This document shows positions 25,276 through 34,082 of a stretch of DNA of 64,000 bases, piece after piece. Positions within the stretch are counted from its first letter, which is position 1. Each line of letters starts with the position of its first letter. Under the pieces are notes generated by a model. That model searched no databases. It was not told where the DNA came from and saw only the letters and a program-made list of their open reading frames with translations. The position numbers and the translations under genes are program-made. The stretch is from Myroides sp. JBRI-B21084. GTDB lineage: Bacteria > Bacteroidota > Bacteroidia > Flavobacteriales > Flavobacteriaceae. Where the stretch lies: contig NZ_CP120653.1 in assembly GCF_030545015.1 (NCBI RefSeq), positions 558,001 to 622,000 of the forward strand. The letters run 5' to 3'.

Positions 25276-26748
25276 TTAGTTAGTAATAGGTAATTGTACG
25301 TAAAAAGTAGTTCCTTTATCTACTGTTGTTTCAAAGTGTATGGTGCCTTTGTAGGCTTCAATCATGTTTTTTATCATAGCTAACCCCAAGCCCATACCGC
25401 TTGTTTTTGTAGTGAATTTAGGTTCAAAAATTTTATCTTTTATGTCGTTGGGTATTCCGCTGCCATTGTCTGAAATGGTAATTAAAACTTCATTTTCAAT
25501 GCGCGCAACTTTAACTAAAATGTGCGGAAAAGGTTCGTAAGTTGGTATGGCTTGAATGGCGTTTTTTACTAAATTATTAATGATGCGAATTATTTGTGAT
25601 TGATCAAAAGTAGCAATGATTTCTTCTTCGGTTGATTGAAATTGGATAAAATCTTCGTTAAAAATATCTAAAGCAAGCTGAACTACTTTTACAATATTTA
25701 ATTGTGTGTTTTGTTGCGCAGGCATAGATGCAAAATTTGAAAACGCCGAAGCTACTGCACTCATGGTATCAATTTGTTGAACCATGGTTTCACAAAAATC
25801 TTTTATTTTTTCGTTTACTTTTTCGTCTGTTGGATTAAATTTTCGTTGAAAACTTTGAACCGTAAGTTTCATGGGGGTTAACGGATTTTTAATTTCGTGC
25901 GCTACTTGTTTTGCCATTTCACGCCATGCCATTTCGCGTTGGCTTTGAGCTAGCTTTTCTGCCGATTCTTCTAACTTATCAACCATTTGGTTGTATGAGT
26001 TTATTAAAGTTTCAATCTCTGAAGATGTGTTTTGAACCTTAATTTTTTCGTTTTTACGGTTTAGATTCGTTTTTTGTATACGTTCGCTAATTAATTGTAT
26101 CGATTTTGTAATGTAGTTCGATAAAATGTAAGCCAATATAATTGCTAAAATGATTACAAAAATATAAATCTGACCAAACAGCAGTAAAAAACTATTTACT
26201 TGTTTTTCGTAAAACCACTTTTCTTCGGCAATAGGCATGCTAATGATACCTAATGGTTTAAACTTTGCGTCTTTTATATAATTGTAAGCAGATCGGTAGG
26301 TAACGCCATCAATAATGCGTAGATCGGTAAACTTTTTGGTGCTAGTTGTTTCGATTATTTTTAATACTGTTGGCGAAATTTCAGAATTATTAGCTTTATC
26401 AACTATAAAATTTCCTTTTGAAGAAATTAATAGTTTTCCGTCTAAATCATAAATGTTAATTTGTATGTTGTGAATTGTAGAAAGTTCAAATATTTTTTCT
26501 TTAAAAATAAATGGTAAATTGGCTGTTGTTACTTCAGTGCTAGTGGTTTTTAAAATGAAATTTACATGTTCGTTTACAGCGTCTTCTTTTCTTTGTAAGC
26601 GATCTTGATGGTAGTTGCGGGCTTCTTTTTTAAATTGATAAATGGTAACCATGGCAATTAACACCGATGAAATTACGGTAAGAAAAATCATGGCTATGAA
26701 AATTCTAACCTGTAAAGATGTTCTTTTTATGCCCAAAAAGTTACTCAT
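25276..26748 (-). CDS. Sensor histidine kinase with HAMP domain (NtrY-like)
   Basis: A 490-residue membrane kinase. Membrane helices about 13-35 and 183-207 bracket a periplasmic sensor region. A HAMP-type linker (about 208-262) leads to the phosphoacceptor MAKQVAHEIKNPLTPMKLTVQ, then N box NLVKNAIQAI, G1 DNGSGIP and G2 GMGLGLAMIKNMI. The NPLTP form resembles NtrY-type kinases. No response regulator is adjacent. It lies 9 bases downstream of hemJ, so it is probably cotranscribed; whether it senses an envelope or redox signal is unknown. Confidence 0.93.
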   Translation of the reverse strand: MSNFLGIKRTSLQVRIFIAMIFLTVISSVLIAMVTIYQFKKEARNYHQDRLQRKEDAVNEHVNFILKTTSTEVTTANLPFIFKEKIFELSTIHNIQINIYDLDGKLLISSKGNFIVDKANNSEISPTVLKIIETTSTKKFTDLRIIDGVTYRSAYNYIKDAKFKPLGIISMPIAEEKWFYEKQVNSFLLLFGQIYIFVIILAIILAYILSNYITKSIQLISERIQKTNLNRKNEKIKVQNTSSEIETLINSYNQMVDKLEESAEKLAQSQREMAWREMAKQVAHEIKNPLTPMKLTVQSFQRKFNPTDEKVNEKIKDFCETMVQQIDTMSAVASAFSNFASMPAQQNTQLNIVKVVQLALDIFNEDFIQFQSTEEEIIATFDQSQIIRIINNLVKNAIQAIPTYEPFPHILVKVARIENEVLITISDNGSGIPNDIKDKIFEPKFTTKTSGMGLGLAMIKNMIEAYKGTIHFETTVDKGTTFYVQLPITN

Positions 26749-26757
26749 AATCGCTTT

Positions 26758-27288
26758 TTATTTGCTTCGAACTTTTTTGTAAAATTTAATACCTATCATT
26801 AATAAAACCGATAGTAACACAATTCCTAAAACGCCATATATCCAATTAACTGCGTTTTTTAAAATTACTAAAAAAACCACCGAAAATAAAATAATGGTTG
26901 CCCCTTCGTTCCAAATTCTAAAAAACGAACTTGATTTGGTTAAGTTGTTGTTTTTTGTTTGATTTACAAATTGTTGGCATTTTAAATGATACAACCATAA
27001 AAGTATTATAAAAAATAATTTTACGTGCATCCAAGGCATTTTTAACAGCGCAGGGTTTTCAAAAAGCATCCAAATTCCGAAGAATGTGGTTAAAACAGCT
27101 GCAGGAAACGTAATAATGTACCACAATCTGTGTGTCATTATTTGGTATTGTTTACTAAGTATGTCTTTTTCAATTGTTGGTTTTAGTTGCGCTTCGGCAA
27201 AATAAACAAATAAACGTACAATGTAAAACAAGCCAGCAAACCAAGATACAACAAAAATAATATGTAAGGATTTTAAATATAAATACAT
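26758..27288 (-). CDS. hemJ: HemJ-type protoporphyrinogen IX oxidase (CopD/UPF0093 family membrane protein)
   Basis: A 176-residue membrane protein with four or five helices. The opening YLKSLHIIFVVSWFAGLFYIVRLFVYF contains the conserved His of HemJ in the first helix, and WMHVKLFFIILLW and FRIWNEG match later conserved segments. HemJ oxidises protoporphyrinogen IX to protoporphyrin IX, the step before ferrochelatase. The gene directly follows hemH (3 bases between) and no HemG or HemY candidate is seen here, so the assignment fits the pathway. The alternative is a generic CopD-like protein. Confidence 0.85.
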   Translation of the reverse strand: MYLYLKSLHIIFVVSWFAGLFYIVRLFVYFAEAQLKPTIEKDILSKQYQIMTHRLWYIITFPAAVLTTFFGIWMLFENPALLKMPWMHVKLFFIILLWLYHLKCQQFVNQTKNNNLTKSSSFFRIWNEGATIILFSVVFLVILKNAVNWIYGVLGIVLLSVLLMIGIKFYKKVRSK

Positions 27289-27291
27289 AGC

Positions 27292-28311
27292 TTATTTTTT
27301 AGTTGCCCAGTTTTCAACCCAAATACTTAGTGTTTTTACCCAATCATCGTTATCGTTTAAACACGGTATTGATAAAAATTCATCGCCACCGTTTTCTTTA
27401 AAACTGTGAGCAGCTTCCATACCAATTTCTTCTAAGGTTTCTAAACAATCGCTTACAAAAGCTGGGGTTACAACGGCAAGTTTTTTTATGCCTTTCTGTG
27501 CCAAACCATCAATAGTAGCATCTGTGTACGGTTGCAACCACGGATCGCGACCTAAACGCGATTGAAACGATGTGCTGTATCTATCGTCACTTAAACCTAA
27601 AAGTTTTACGGTTTGTTTTGTGGTTTCGTAACATTGGTGACGGTAACAAAACTCATGTGCTTTTGATGGTGTGTTACAGCAGGTTCCGTTTATTTGGCAA
27701 TGTGATTTGGTTACATCTGATTTTTTTATGTGGCGTTCAGGCACTCCATGATAAGAAAACAAAACATAATCGGCATTGAAATTTGCTAATGCATTTTTTA
27801 TTGAAGCTGCTAAGTTCTCAATATAATCAGGTTTGTTGTAAAAAGCAGGAACCGTAGTGAACGACATGCTTGGGAATTTTTTCTGACGAATTTCTTCGGC
27901 CAAGACTAAAATAGTTTCGGTAGTTGCCATTGCAAATTGCGGATACAAAGGCAAAATTAGTACTTCGGTAACACCTTGTTGGTGTAAGCTGTTTAAACCA
28001 GCCTCAATACTTGGGTTGCCGTAACGCATAGCTAGCTCAACGGGCACATTCACTAAGTTTTGTAATTTGTTTTGCAACCTGCGCGAAAGTACAATTAAAG
28101 GTGAACCTTCGGGCCACCAAATTTTTTGATACGCCGCTGCCGATTTTTTTGGACGTGTATTTAAAATAATTCCTTTTACTAAAAATAAGCGCAATAAATA
28201 AGGGACATCTATTACACGTTCATCCATTAAAAATTGATCTAAATATGTTTTTACATCTTTTTTTGTTGGCGAATCAGGCGAACCTAAATTTACAAGTAAA
28301 ACTCCTTTCAT
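27292..28311 (-). CDS. hemH: Ferrochelatase
   Basis: A 339-residue enzyme that inserts Fe(II) into protoporphyrin IX. Motifs: GVLLVNLGSPDSPTKKDVK at the N-terminus, the catalytic histidine in DYVLFSYHGVPERHIKKSD, then CQINGTCC and YSTSFQSRLGRDPWLQPYTD, and the distal KKLAVVTPAFVSDCLETLEEI(G/N). Length is normal. It lies between the AraC-type regulator and hemJ in a minus-strand operon divergent from hemACDE. Confidence 0.97.
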   Translation of the reverse strand: MKGVLLVNLGSPDSPTKKDVKTYLDQFLMDERVIDVPYLLRLFLVKGIILNTRPKKSAAAYQKIWWPEGSPLIVLSRRLQNKLQNLVNVPVELAMRYGNPSIEAGLNSLHQQGVTEVLILPLYPQFAMATTETILVLAEEIRQKKFPSMSFTTVPAFYNKPDYIENLAASIKNALANFNADYVLFSYHGVPERHIKKSDVTKSHCQINGTCCNTPSKAHEFCYRHQCYETTKQTVKLLGLSDDRYSTSFQSRLGRDPWLQPYTDATIDGLAQKGIKKLAVVTPAFVSDCLETLEEIGMEAAHSFKENGGDEFLSIPCLNDNDDWVKTLSIWVENWATKK

Positions 28312-28332
28312 ATAAAAATAAATGTTTGTTGT

Positions 28333-29199
28333 TTAATTAATTAGTGACATTAGGTATTTTTTAGGTGTTGTGCCAAATTTCTTTTTAAAAGCAGCAATAA
28401 AATGGCTTGCTGTACTGTAACCAATACGGTTGCCAACCTCGTTTACGTTATATGTACCACTATCTAGTAATTTGCGTGCATATTCCATTTTGTAATCAAA
28501 CAAAAAGCCATAAACAGTATCGCCATACACTTGCTTAAAACCTAATTTTAGCTTTTTAATATTAAGACCAACTTCATCGGCAAGTTTTTGCAAAGTTGGC
28601 GGTTCGGCCATGTTTTTTAATAGAATATCTTTAGCTTGTTTAATTTTAATTATTTCAACCTCATCAGTTTTAAACGGACAACTTTCATCTTCGTCTCCTT
28701 CGGGTTTATTAAACAGTAAGCTTAAAAGTTCATAAACTTTGGCTTTGTAATACAATGTTTTAACCGATGAATGTAAGTTAAAATTCATTATCTGATATAA
28801 AACAACAGCCATAGAAGGGGTAATGCTGCTTTGTGCGTAATGTTTACGATTTATAGTATCTTTATTTAAGAAGGGAATAAATTCAGCTTCGGTTGAAAAA
28901 AGATTGTGGAATTTTTTTAATGATATTATTATAGAAATAATCCAAGAATGCGGCTGTAATGCTAAGTTAATTGGTAAATTTTTTTGAGGATTGTATAGCG
29001 TTAAGCAACTTTCTTCATTAACTGGCATTTCATATGTGCCATTGTTAAAACGAAACACGCCATTACCTTTTAGTATAAAATGAAATTGAAGTACTTCATT
29101 ACTTAAATCTTTTGTAACTATTTGTAAATCATCGCTTTCGTTTTTTAAACGAATGCAAATAAAATCATCTTCTAAAATAACATCTTCTTGGGTACTCAT
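28333..29199 (-). CDS. AraC-family transcriptional regulator
   Basis: A 288-residue regulator. N-terminal about 1-170 is a cupin-like sensor region; the C-terminal AraC DNA-binding domain (about 190-288) has two helix-turn-helices, LQKLADEVGLNIKKLKLGFKQ and VNEVGNRIGYSTASHFIAAFKKKFGTTPKKYL. The arrangement resembles PchR-type regulators that respond to iron or siderophores. It sits between hemH and the divergent hemA, 21 bases from hemH, which suggests it controls one or both arms. A palindrome at 29246-29266 in the divergent spacer is a candidate operator for it or for a Fur-family protein. Confidence 0.9.
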   Translation of the reverse strand: MSTQEDVILEDDFICIRLKNESDDLQIVTKDLSNEVLQFHFILKGNGVFRFNNGTYEMPVNEESCLTLYNPQKNLPINLALQPHSWIISIIISLKKFHNLFSTEAEFIPFLNKDTINRKHYAQSSITPSMAVVLYQIMNFNLHSSVKTLYYKAKVYELLSLLFNKPEGDEDESCPFKTDEVEIIKIKQAKDILLKNMAEPPTLQKLADEVGLNIKKLKLGFKQVYGDTVYGFLFDYKMEYARKLLDSGTYNVNEVGNRIGYSTASHFIAAFKKKFGTTPKKYLMSLIN

Positions 29200-29245
29200 A
29201 GCGTTATTTTTATAAATTTTTAAAAGGACTATCTTGCGTAACTTT

Positions 29246-29266
29246 TATTTAGAATAGTTCTAAATA
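29246..29266. promoter_or_regulatory. Palindromic candidate operator in the AraC-hemA spacer
   Basis: TATTTAGAA-TAG-TTCTAAATA: nine-base arms, perfect, three-base centre. There is no T run, so it is not a terminator. It lies 47 bases upstream of the AraC gene and about 130 bases upstream of the hemA -7 box. Its core TTAGAATAGTTCTAA resembles Fur/PerR-family 7-1-7 boxes. Confidence 0.5.
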
Positions 29267-29397
29267 TCTGCGTTCAAATAGAATTAAAACTCAACAAATG
29301 TAAGGTTTTTTAGGAAAAGTATCTTGTTAAAAAGCCAAAAATAACCCAAAGGTTAAAATTAGTCCCTTTAGCGTTATTTTAATTCAAATCAAGCGTT

Positions 29398-29405
29398 TAA
29401 ATTTG
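29398..29405 (+). promoter_or_regulatory. hemA -7 promoter box
   Basis: TAAATTTG fits TANNTTTG, 25 bases before the hemA ATG. A TTA near 29374 could be a weak -33 element. Confidence 0.5.
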
Positions 29406-29430
29406 TAGCACTTTATTACAATAGTAAAGA

Positions 29431-30690
29431 ATGAAAAACAATAACGATACAAAACCACTGCATTTTTATGTAGTTGGTTTAAATTATAAAAAAGCCGATG
29501 CAGAAATGCGCGGCAAATTTAGTTTAAGCGAACAAGCTAAATTAAATTTGCTAGACGATGCCCGCAGACAGGGAATAGTTTCGGTTATGGCAATTTCTAC
29601 TTGTAATAGAACCGAATTGTATGGTTTTGCAGAACACCCTTTTCAATTAATTTCACTTTTATGCACCCACAGTAATGGTACTGTTGACGATTTTCAGCAA
29701 GTAGCATATGTGCATAAAAACAACGAGGCTGTAACACACCTTTTTAAGGTGGGTACAGGCATGGATAGCCAAATTTTAGGCGATTTTGAAATTATAAGCC
29801 AAGTTAAAAATGGATTTATAGCTGCACGTGAAAAAGGTTTGGCTAATAATTATTTTGAACGTTTGGTAAACTCGGTAATACAAGCAAGCAAACGTATAAA
29901 AAACGAAACCGAAATAAGTTCAGGAGCAACATCAGTTTCGTTTGCATCGGTACATTATATCATAAACAATGTACCTAACATTAAAGATAAAAACATTTTG
30001 TTGTTTGGTACAGGAAAAATAGGAAGAAATACGTGCGAAAATTTAGTAAAACATTCTAAAAACAGCCATATTACATTAATAAACCGTACCATTGATAAAG
30101 CTCAAAAAATAGCAGGAAAATTTAATTTAATAGTTAAAGATTATGCTGATTTACAAGCCGAAATTCAAAATACCGATGTTTTAATTGTTGCTACTGGTGC
30201 GCAAAATCCTACAATTGATAAAGAATTATTAAATTTAAAAAAGCCATTGCTAATTTTAGATTTATCTATTCCTAAAAATGTAAACCAGAATGTGTTAGAT
30301 GTTAATGGGGTAGAGTTGATACATTTAGATACTTTATCACAAATGACCGATGATACACTTGAAAAACGCAAACAATACGTGCCGCAAGCAATGGCTATTA
30401 TCGATGAAATTAAGCACGAATTTATCACATGGACACAAGCTCGTAAATTTGCACCAACCATACACGCTTTAAAAGCAAAATTGGAAGAAATGCAACAAAA
30501 CGAACTTAAATACCACAAGAAGAAATTAGATAATTTTAACGAAGCACAGGCCGAAATAATTACAAGCCGACTTATTCAAAAAATTACTACACAATTCGCC
30601 AATCATTTAAAAGACGATGCAACCGAAGTAGATGAAAGTATTGAATGGATTGGGAAAGTATTTCAATTAGAATCTTTACAAAATGACTAA
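29431..30690 (+). CDS. hemA: Glutamyl-tRNA reductase
   Basis: A 419-residue enzyme that reduces glutamyl-tRNA to glutamate-1-semialdehyde with NADPH, the first committed step of C5 heme synthesis. The catalytic Cys is in MAISTCNRTELYGFAE (about residue 54); VGTGMDSQILGDFEI and the Rossmann motif LLFGTGKIGRNTCENL follow, and a dimerisation domain ends the protein. Its 3' end overlaps hemC by 8 bases, indicating translational coupling. Its partner HemL is encoded separately at 54315-55595. Confidence 0.97.
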   Translation: MKNNNDTKPLHFYVVGLNYKKADAEMRGKFSLSEQAKLNLLDDARRQGIVSVMAISTCNRTELYGFAEHPFQLISLLCTHSNGTVDDFQQVAYVHKNNEAVTHLFKVGTGMDSQILGDFEIISQVKNGFIAAREKGLANNYFERLVNSVIQASKRIKNETEISSGATSVSFASVHYIINNVPNIKDKNILLFGTGKIGRNTCENLVKHSKNSHITLINRTIDKAQKIAGKFNLIVKDYADLQAEIQNTDVLIVATGAQNPTIDKELLNLKKPLLILDLSIPKNVNQNVLDVNGVELIHLDTLSQMTDDTLEKRKQYVPQAMAIIDEIKHEFITWTQARKFAPTIHALKAKLEEMQQNELKYHKKKLDNFNEAQAEIITSRLIQKITTQFANHLKDDATEVDESIEWIGKVFQLESLQND

Positions 30691-31609
30691 AACCATACGA
30701 ATTGGTACACGCGATAGCGAATTAGCTTTGTGGCAAGCCAATACAGTAGCAAAAAAACTAAACGATTTAGGCTGTAAAACTGAAATAGTTGCGGTAAAAT
30801 CAGACGGAGATATTCTATTAGATAAACCTTTATACGAATTAGGAATAACAGGTATCTTTACAAAAACACTTGATGTGGCAATGATTACCGGCCAGGTTGA
30901 TATTGCGGTGCATTCTATGAAAGATGTACCTACTGCTTTACCTAAAGGTATTGTGCAAGCTGCTGTTTTAAAGCGTGCAAATGTATTAGATATTTTGGTT
31001 CATAAAGGTACTCTTGATTTTTTAAAAACCAACGGTACAATTGCCACCGGAAGTTTACGCCGTCAGGCACAATGGCTTAACAAATACCCCAATCATAAAG
31101 TGGTAGATTTACGTGGAAACGTAAATACCCGAATGAAAAAACTTAAAGATAACGATTGGAACGGAGCTGTTTTTGCTGCCGCTGGTTTAGAAAGAATCAA
31201 TTTAAAACCTAGTCAATTTATAGATTTAGATTGGATGATTCCTGCGCCAGCTCAAGGTGCTATGCTTGTTGTTGCTATGGAAAATGACACATATGCTTTA
31301 GATATATTAGCACAACTAAACGATGTAGAAACTGAAATATGTACACATATTGAACGACAGTTTTTAAGAACGTTAGAAGGAGGCTGTACCGCACCAATTG
31401 GAGCTTTTGCAAAATACAATGAAGTTGATGATACCATTCACTTTCAAGGTGTTTTATTTTCGATTGATGGATCGCAAAAATTTGAAGTAAACAAAATTGT
31501 TCCAATCGAAGAATGGAAAAAATTAGGTTTTTTTAGCGCTCAAGAAATTTTAGAAAATGGTGGAAGTACGCTAATGAGTCAAATTCGCGAACAATTAAAA
31601 ACAAAATAG
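30683..31609 (+). CDS. hemC: Hydroxymethylbilane synthase (porphobilinogen deaminase)
   Basis: A 308-residue enzyme that joins four porphobilinogens into hydroxymethylbilane. Motifs: IRIGTRDSELALWQA at the start, VDIAVHSMKDVPT (active-site Asp), TGSLRRQAQW and DLRGNVNTRMKKL, and the cysteine that holds the dipyrromethane cofactor in EGGCTAPIGAFA. Overlaps hemA by 8 bases and is followed by hemD after 8 bases. Confidence 0.97.
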   Translation: MTKTIRIGTRDSELALWQANTVAKKLNDLGCKTEIVAVKSDGDILLDKPLYELGITGIFTKTLDVAMITGQVDIAVHSMKDVPTALPKGIVQAAVLKRANVLDILVHKGTLDFLKTNGTIATGSLRRQAQWLNKYPNHKVVDLRGNVNTRMKKLKDNDWNGAVFAAAGLERINLKPSQFIDLDWMIPAPAQGAMLVVAMENDTYALDILAQLNDVETEICTHIERQFLRTLEGGCTAPIGAFAKYNEVDDTIHFQGVLFSIDGSQKFEVNKIVPIEEWKKLGFFSAQEILENGGSTLMSQIREQLKTK

Positions 31610-31617
31610 TTTAAAAC

Positions 31618-32283
31618 ATGAACAACAAAATCTGTGTTTTATCTACAAAAGTGCTGACAATCAATCAAAAACAGTTTTTGTTAAATGCAGGTTTTTCTGT
31701 TATTCATGCCAATTTTATTAAAATAGAATTTCTTTCGTTTCAATTAAAAGCCATTCCAACATTATTGGTTTTTACATCGCAAAATGCCGTAAAAAGTGTG
31801 ATGCAGAATGAAAATGTTGAAAAATTGAAACACATCCCAGTGGTTTGTGTAGGGGTAAATACCAAGCAATTGTTGCAAGAAAATGGTTTTACAGTATTAG
31901 AATGTGAAGATTATGCTGAAAATTTAGCGCCAATTATTCAGAAAAAATATGTGTTAGAACATATTGCTTTTTTTGCAGGAAATATACGACGAAATGTATT
32001 GCCAAATGCCTTTCAAAATTCCCGAATTTTGTTTAATGAATATACAGTGTATCAAAACACTGCAAATTCAAAAGAAGTTAAAGCTAAAATAAATGGTATA
32101 CTGTTTTTTAGTCCATCGGCAATTCAAAGTTATCTTCAACACAACTCAATAACAAATCAAACGTGTTTCTGTATAGGTACTACAACAGCCGAAGCTTTAA
32201 ACGGAATAACAACCAATGTTGTTATTGCTAATAAGCAAACAATAGAAAACGTAATTATACAGTGCATAAATTATTATAAATAG
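31618..32283 (+). CDS. hemD: Uroporphyrinogen-III synthase
   Basis: A 221-residue protein whose sequence is weakly conserved, as usual for HemD. LLVFTSQNAVKSVM and ILFFSPSAIQSYL match the two family (TSxxAV, FxSPSxV) signatures, and FCIGTTTAEALNG is the conserved C-terminal segment. It cyclises and inverts hydroxymethylbilane. Position after hemC confirms the call. Composition is AT-rich like the rest of the chromosome, in contrast to hemE immediately downstream. Confidence 0.93.
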   Translation: MNNKICVLSTKVLTINQKQFLLNAGFSVIHANFIKIEFLSFQLKAIPTLLVFTSQNAVKSVMQNENVEKLKHIPVVCVGVNTKQLLQENGFTVLECEDYAENLAPIIQKKYVLEHIAFFAGNIRRNVLPNAFQNSRILFNEYTVYQNTANSKEVKAKINGILFFSPSAIQSYLQHNSITNQTCFCIGTTTAEALNGITTNVVIANKQTIENVIIQCINYYK

Positions 32284-32323
32284 AACGCTTAAGGCATAAA
32301 GCTAAAAGCTAAAAGCATAAAAA

Positions 32324-33349
32324 ATGATAAAAAACGACCTATTTTTAAAAGCATTAAAAGGAGAAACTGTTCAACGTCCACCGGTATGGATGATGCGTCA
32401 GGCAGGAAGATATTTACCAGAATTTAGAGCCTTGCGCGACAAATATGATTTCTTCACACGTTGTGAAACCCCTGAATTAGCTGCCGAAATCACCGTGCAA
32501 CCTATTCGTCGTATTGCTCCGGATGCAGCAATCTTGTTTTCGGATATTTTGGTAGTACCAAGAGCCATGGGAATTCACGTAGAATTGAAAGATAATTTAG
32601 GTCCACAAATTCCAAATCCAATTCGTACCATGGAACAGGTAAATCAAGTGTATGTTCCGGATGTAAATGAGACTTTAGGATACGTTTTTGATGCGGTAAA
32701 ATTAACCAAAGAAATGCTGAATGACGAAGTGCCTTTAATTGGTTTCGCAGGATCACCTTGGACTATTTTCTGTTATGCTGTAGAAGGAAAAGGTTCGAAA
32801 AGCTTTGATACGGCTAAAGGATTTTGTTTCTCAAACCCGCTAGCAGCACATACTTTATTACAAAAAATCACCGATACCACCATTTTATACTTAAAAGAAA
32901 AAGTGAAAGCAGGTGTAAATGCCGTTCAAATTTTTGATTCTTGGGGAGGAATGCTTTCTCCAACCGATTATCAAGAATTTTCATGGAAATACATCAACCA
33001 AATTGTAGAAGCTTTAGCTGAAATTACACCAGTTATTGTTTTTGGAAAAGGATGTTGGTTTGCTTTGAACGAAATGGGGAAAAGTAAAGCCTCTGCACTT
33101 GGTGTAGACTGGACTTGTACCGCCAGAAATGCCCGTTATTTATCAGGTGGAAATATTACTTTACAAGGAAATTTCGATCCATCAAGATTGCTTTCGCCAA
33201 TTCCAACCATTAAAAAAATGGTGCATGAAATGATTGACGAATTCGGAAAAGACAAATACATCGTAAACTTGGGTCACGGAATTTTACCAAATATTCCGGT
33301 AGATCACGCCAAAGCGTTTATTGATGCCGTGAAAGAATATAATCAGTAG
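32324..33349 (+). CDS. hemE: Uroporphyrinogen decarboxylase
   Basis: A 341-residue enzyme that converts uroporphyrinogen III to coproporphyrinogen III. The signature [17 protein letters not shown] (about residues 18-34) is intact, with the catalytic Asp in [10 protein letters not shown] and [16 protein letters not shown] further on. The C-terminal [16 protein letters not shown] is typical. Codon use and GC are higher than in hemD, and the spacer before it (32284-32323) holds an AGCTAAA-type repeat. It is the first gene of the apparently foreign hem segment. Confidence 0.97.
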   Translation: MIKNDLFLKALKGETVQRPPVWMMRQAGRYLPEFRALRDKYDFFTRCETPELAAEITVQPIRRIAPDAAILFSDILVVPRAMGIHVELKDNLGPQIPNPIRTMEQVNQVYVPDVNETLGYVFDAVKLTKEMLNDEVPLIGFAGSPWTIFCYAVEGKGSKSFDTAKGFCFSNPLAAHTLLQKITDTTILYLKEKVKAGVNAVQIFDSWGGMLSPTDYQEFSWKYINQIVEALAEITPVIVFGKGCWFALNEMGKSKASALGVDWTCTARNARYLSGGNITLQGNFDPSRLLSPIPTIKKMVHEMIDEFGKDKYIVNLGHGILPNIPVDHAKAFIDAVKEYNQ

Positions 33350-33356
33350 GCATTTA

Positions 33357-33385
33357 ACCTGCAAGGTTTCTAAAACCTTGTAGGT
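33357..33385. repeat. REP-like palindrome 1 (upstream of the RAYT gene)
   Basis: CCTGCAAGGTTT and inverse AAACCTTGTAGG around a short loop. Same sequence family and orientation as the copy at 33973. Confidence 0.75.
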
Positions 33386-33401
33386 CTAAATTTGCAGCAA
33401 A

Positions 33402-33953
33402 ATGAAAATAGAAATTTTAGAAAGAGACAGTTATTATCACATTTACAATAGAGGAATAAATAGCACCTCAATTTTTTTTAATGATGATAATAACTGTCTC
33501 TTTCTAAAACAGTTAAGTAAATATTTAACTGATAAAATTTCAATATTTGCTTATTGTTTGATGGATAATCATTTTCATTTAATTATAAAACTAAATGATG
33601 ATGAAAAAATTGTAACACAAGCTTTTTCTAATTTTTTCAATTCATATGTAAAAGCTGTTAACAAGCAAAATGACAGAACCGGAAGTCTTTTTGAAAAACA
33701 TTTCAAAAGGATAAAATTGAATGATGAAAATTATTTAAAACAATTAATTCTATATGTTCATTTAAACCCTAAACATCATTTAGATGTGAATTTTAAAGAA
33801 TATAAATTTTCTTCCTATCAATCATCTATTTCCACAAAAGAAACAAAAATAGATAGAGATGAAGTTTTAAGATTATTCGGAGGTTTGGAAAATTTTGTTT
33901 TTTGTCATAGTCAGAAAAACGATTTATTGACTGAAAAACATACTTTTGAATGA
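33402..33953 (+). mobile_element. REP-associated tyrosine transposase (RAYT, Y1_Tnp domain)
   Basis: Encodes 183 residues of the IS200/IS605-like HUH superfamily. DSYYHIYNRGINS is the N-terminal family signature; the HUH metal site is DNHFHLIIKL; YVHLNPKHH carries the expected catalytic tyrosine. Single-copy domesticated RAYTs act on REP palindromes, and three REP-like palindromes flank this gene. It sits between hemE and the next gene in the heme operon and is AT-rich (about 29% GC by eye). A 25-bp perfect inverted repeat lies inside its 5' coding part (33415-33509). The ORF looks intact. Confidence 0.9.
33415..33509. repeat. 25-bp perfect inverted repeat within the RAYT coding sequence
   Basis: Arms at 33415-33439 and 33485-33509 are exact reverse complements (25 of 25), with a 45-base spacer. 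The inner motif AGAAAGAGACAG (33419-33430) recurs a third time at 34006-34017, just after REP copy 2. The arms code for ILERDSYY and DNNCLFLK. Confidence 0.9.
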
Positions 33954-33972
33954 TTTTTAAGCATTCGTCTAT

Positions 33973-34001
33973 CCTGCAAGGTCTTTTTTTGACCTTGTAG
34001 G
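33973..34001. repeat. REP-like palindrome 2
   Basis: CCTGCAAGGTC, seven T's, GACCTTGTAGG. Lies 20 bases after the RAYT stop. Confidence 0.8.
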
Positions 34002-34031
34002 TATGAGAAAGAGACAGATCAAAAGATAAAC

Positions 34032-34061
34032 ACCTACAAGGTTTAAAAAAACCTTGCAGGT
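34032..34061. repeat. REP-like palindrome 3, inverse orientation
   Basis: ACCTACAAGGTTT, A run, AACCTTGCAGGT. With copy 2 it forms a head-to-head BIME-like pair 30 bases apart. Confidence 0.8.
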
Positions 34062-34082
34062 TCAAAACGAAAAAAAAATAAA

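Noticed and set aside
24818..25279. 153-codon plus-strand frame opposite the crotonase gene
   Set aside because: Shadow frame; the crotonase motifs on the minus strand are unambiguous.
33402..33953. RAYT gene as an active IS200/IS605 insertion sequence
   Set aside because: No TnpB partner and no IS200 ends; the N-terminal RDSYYHIYNRG signature and flanking REP palindromes fit a domesticated RAYT better.
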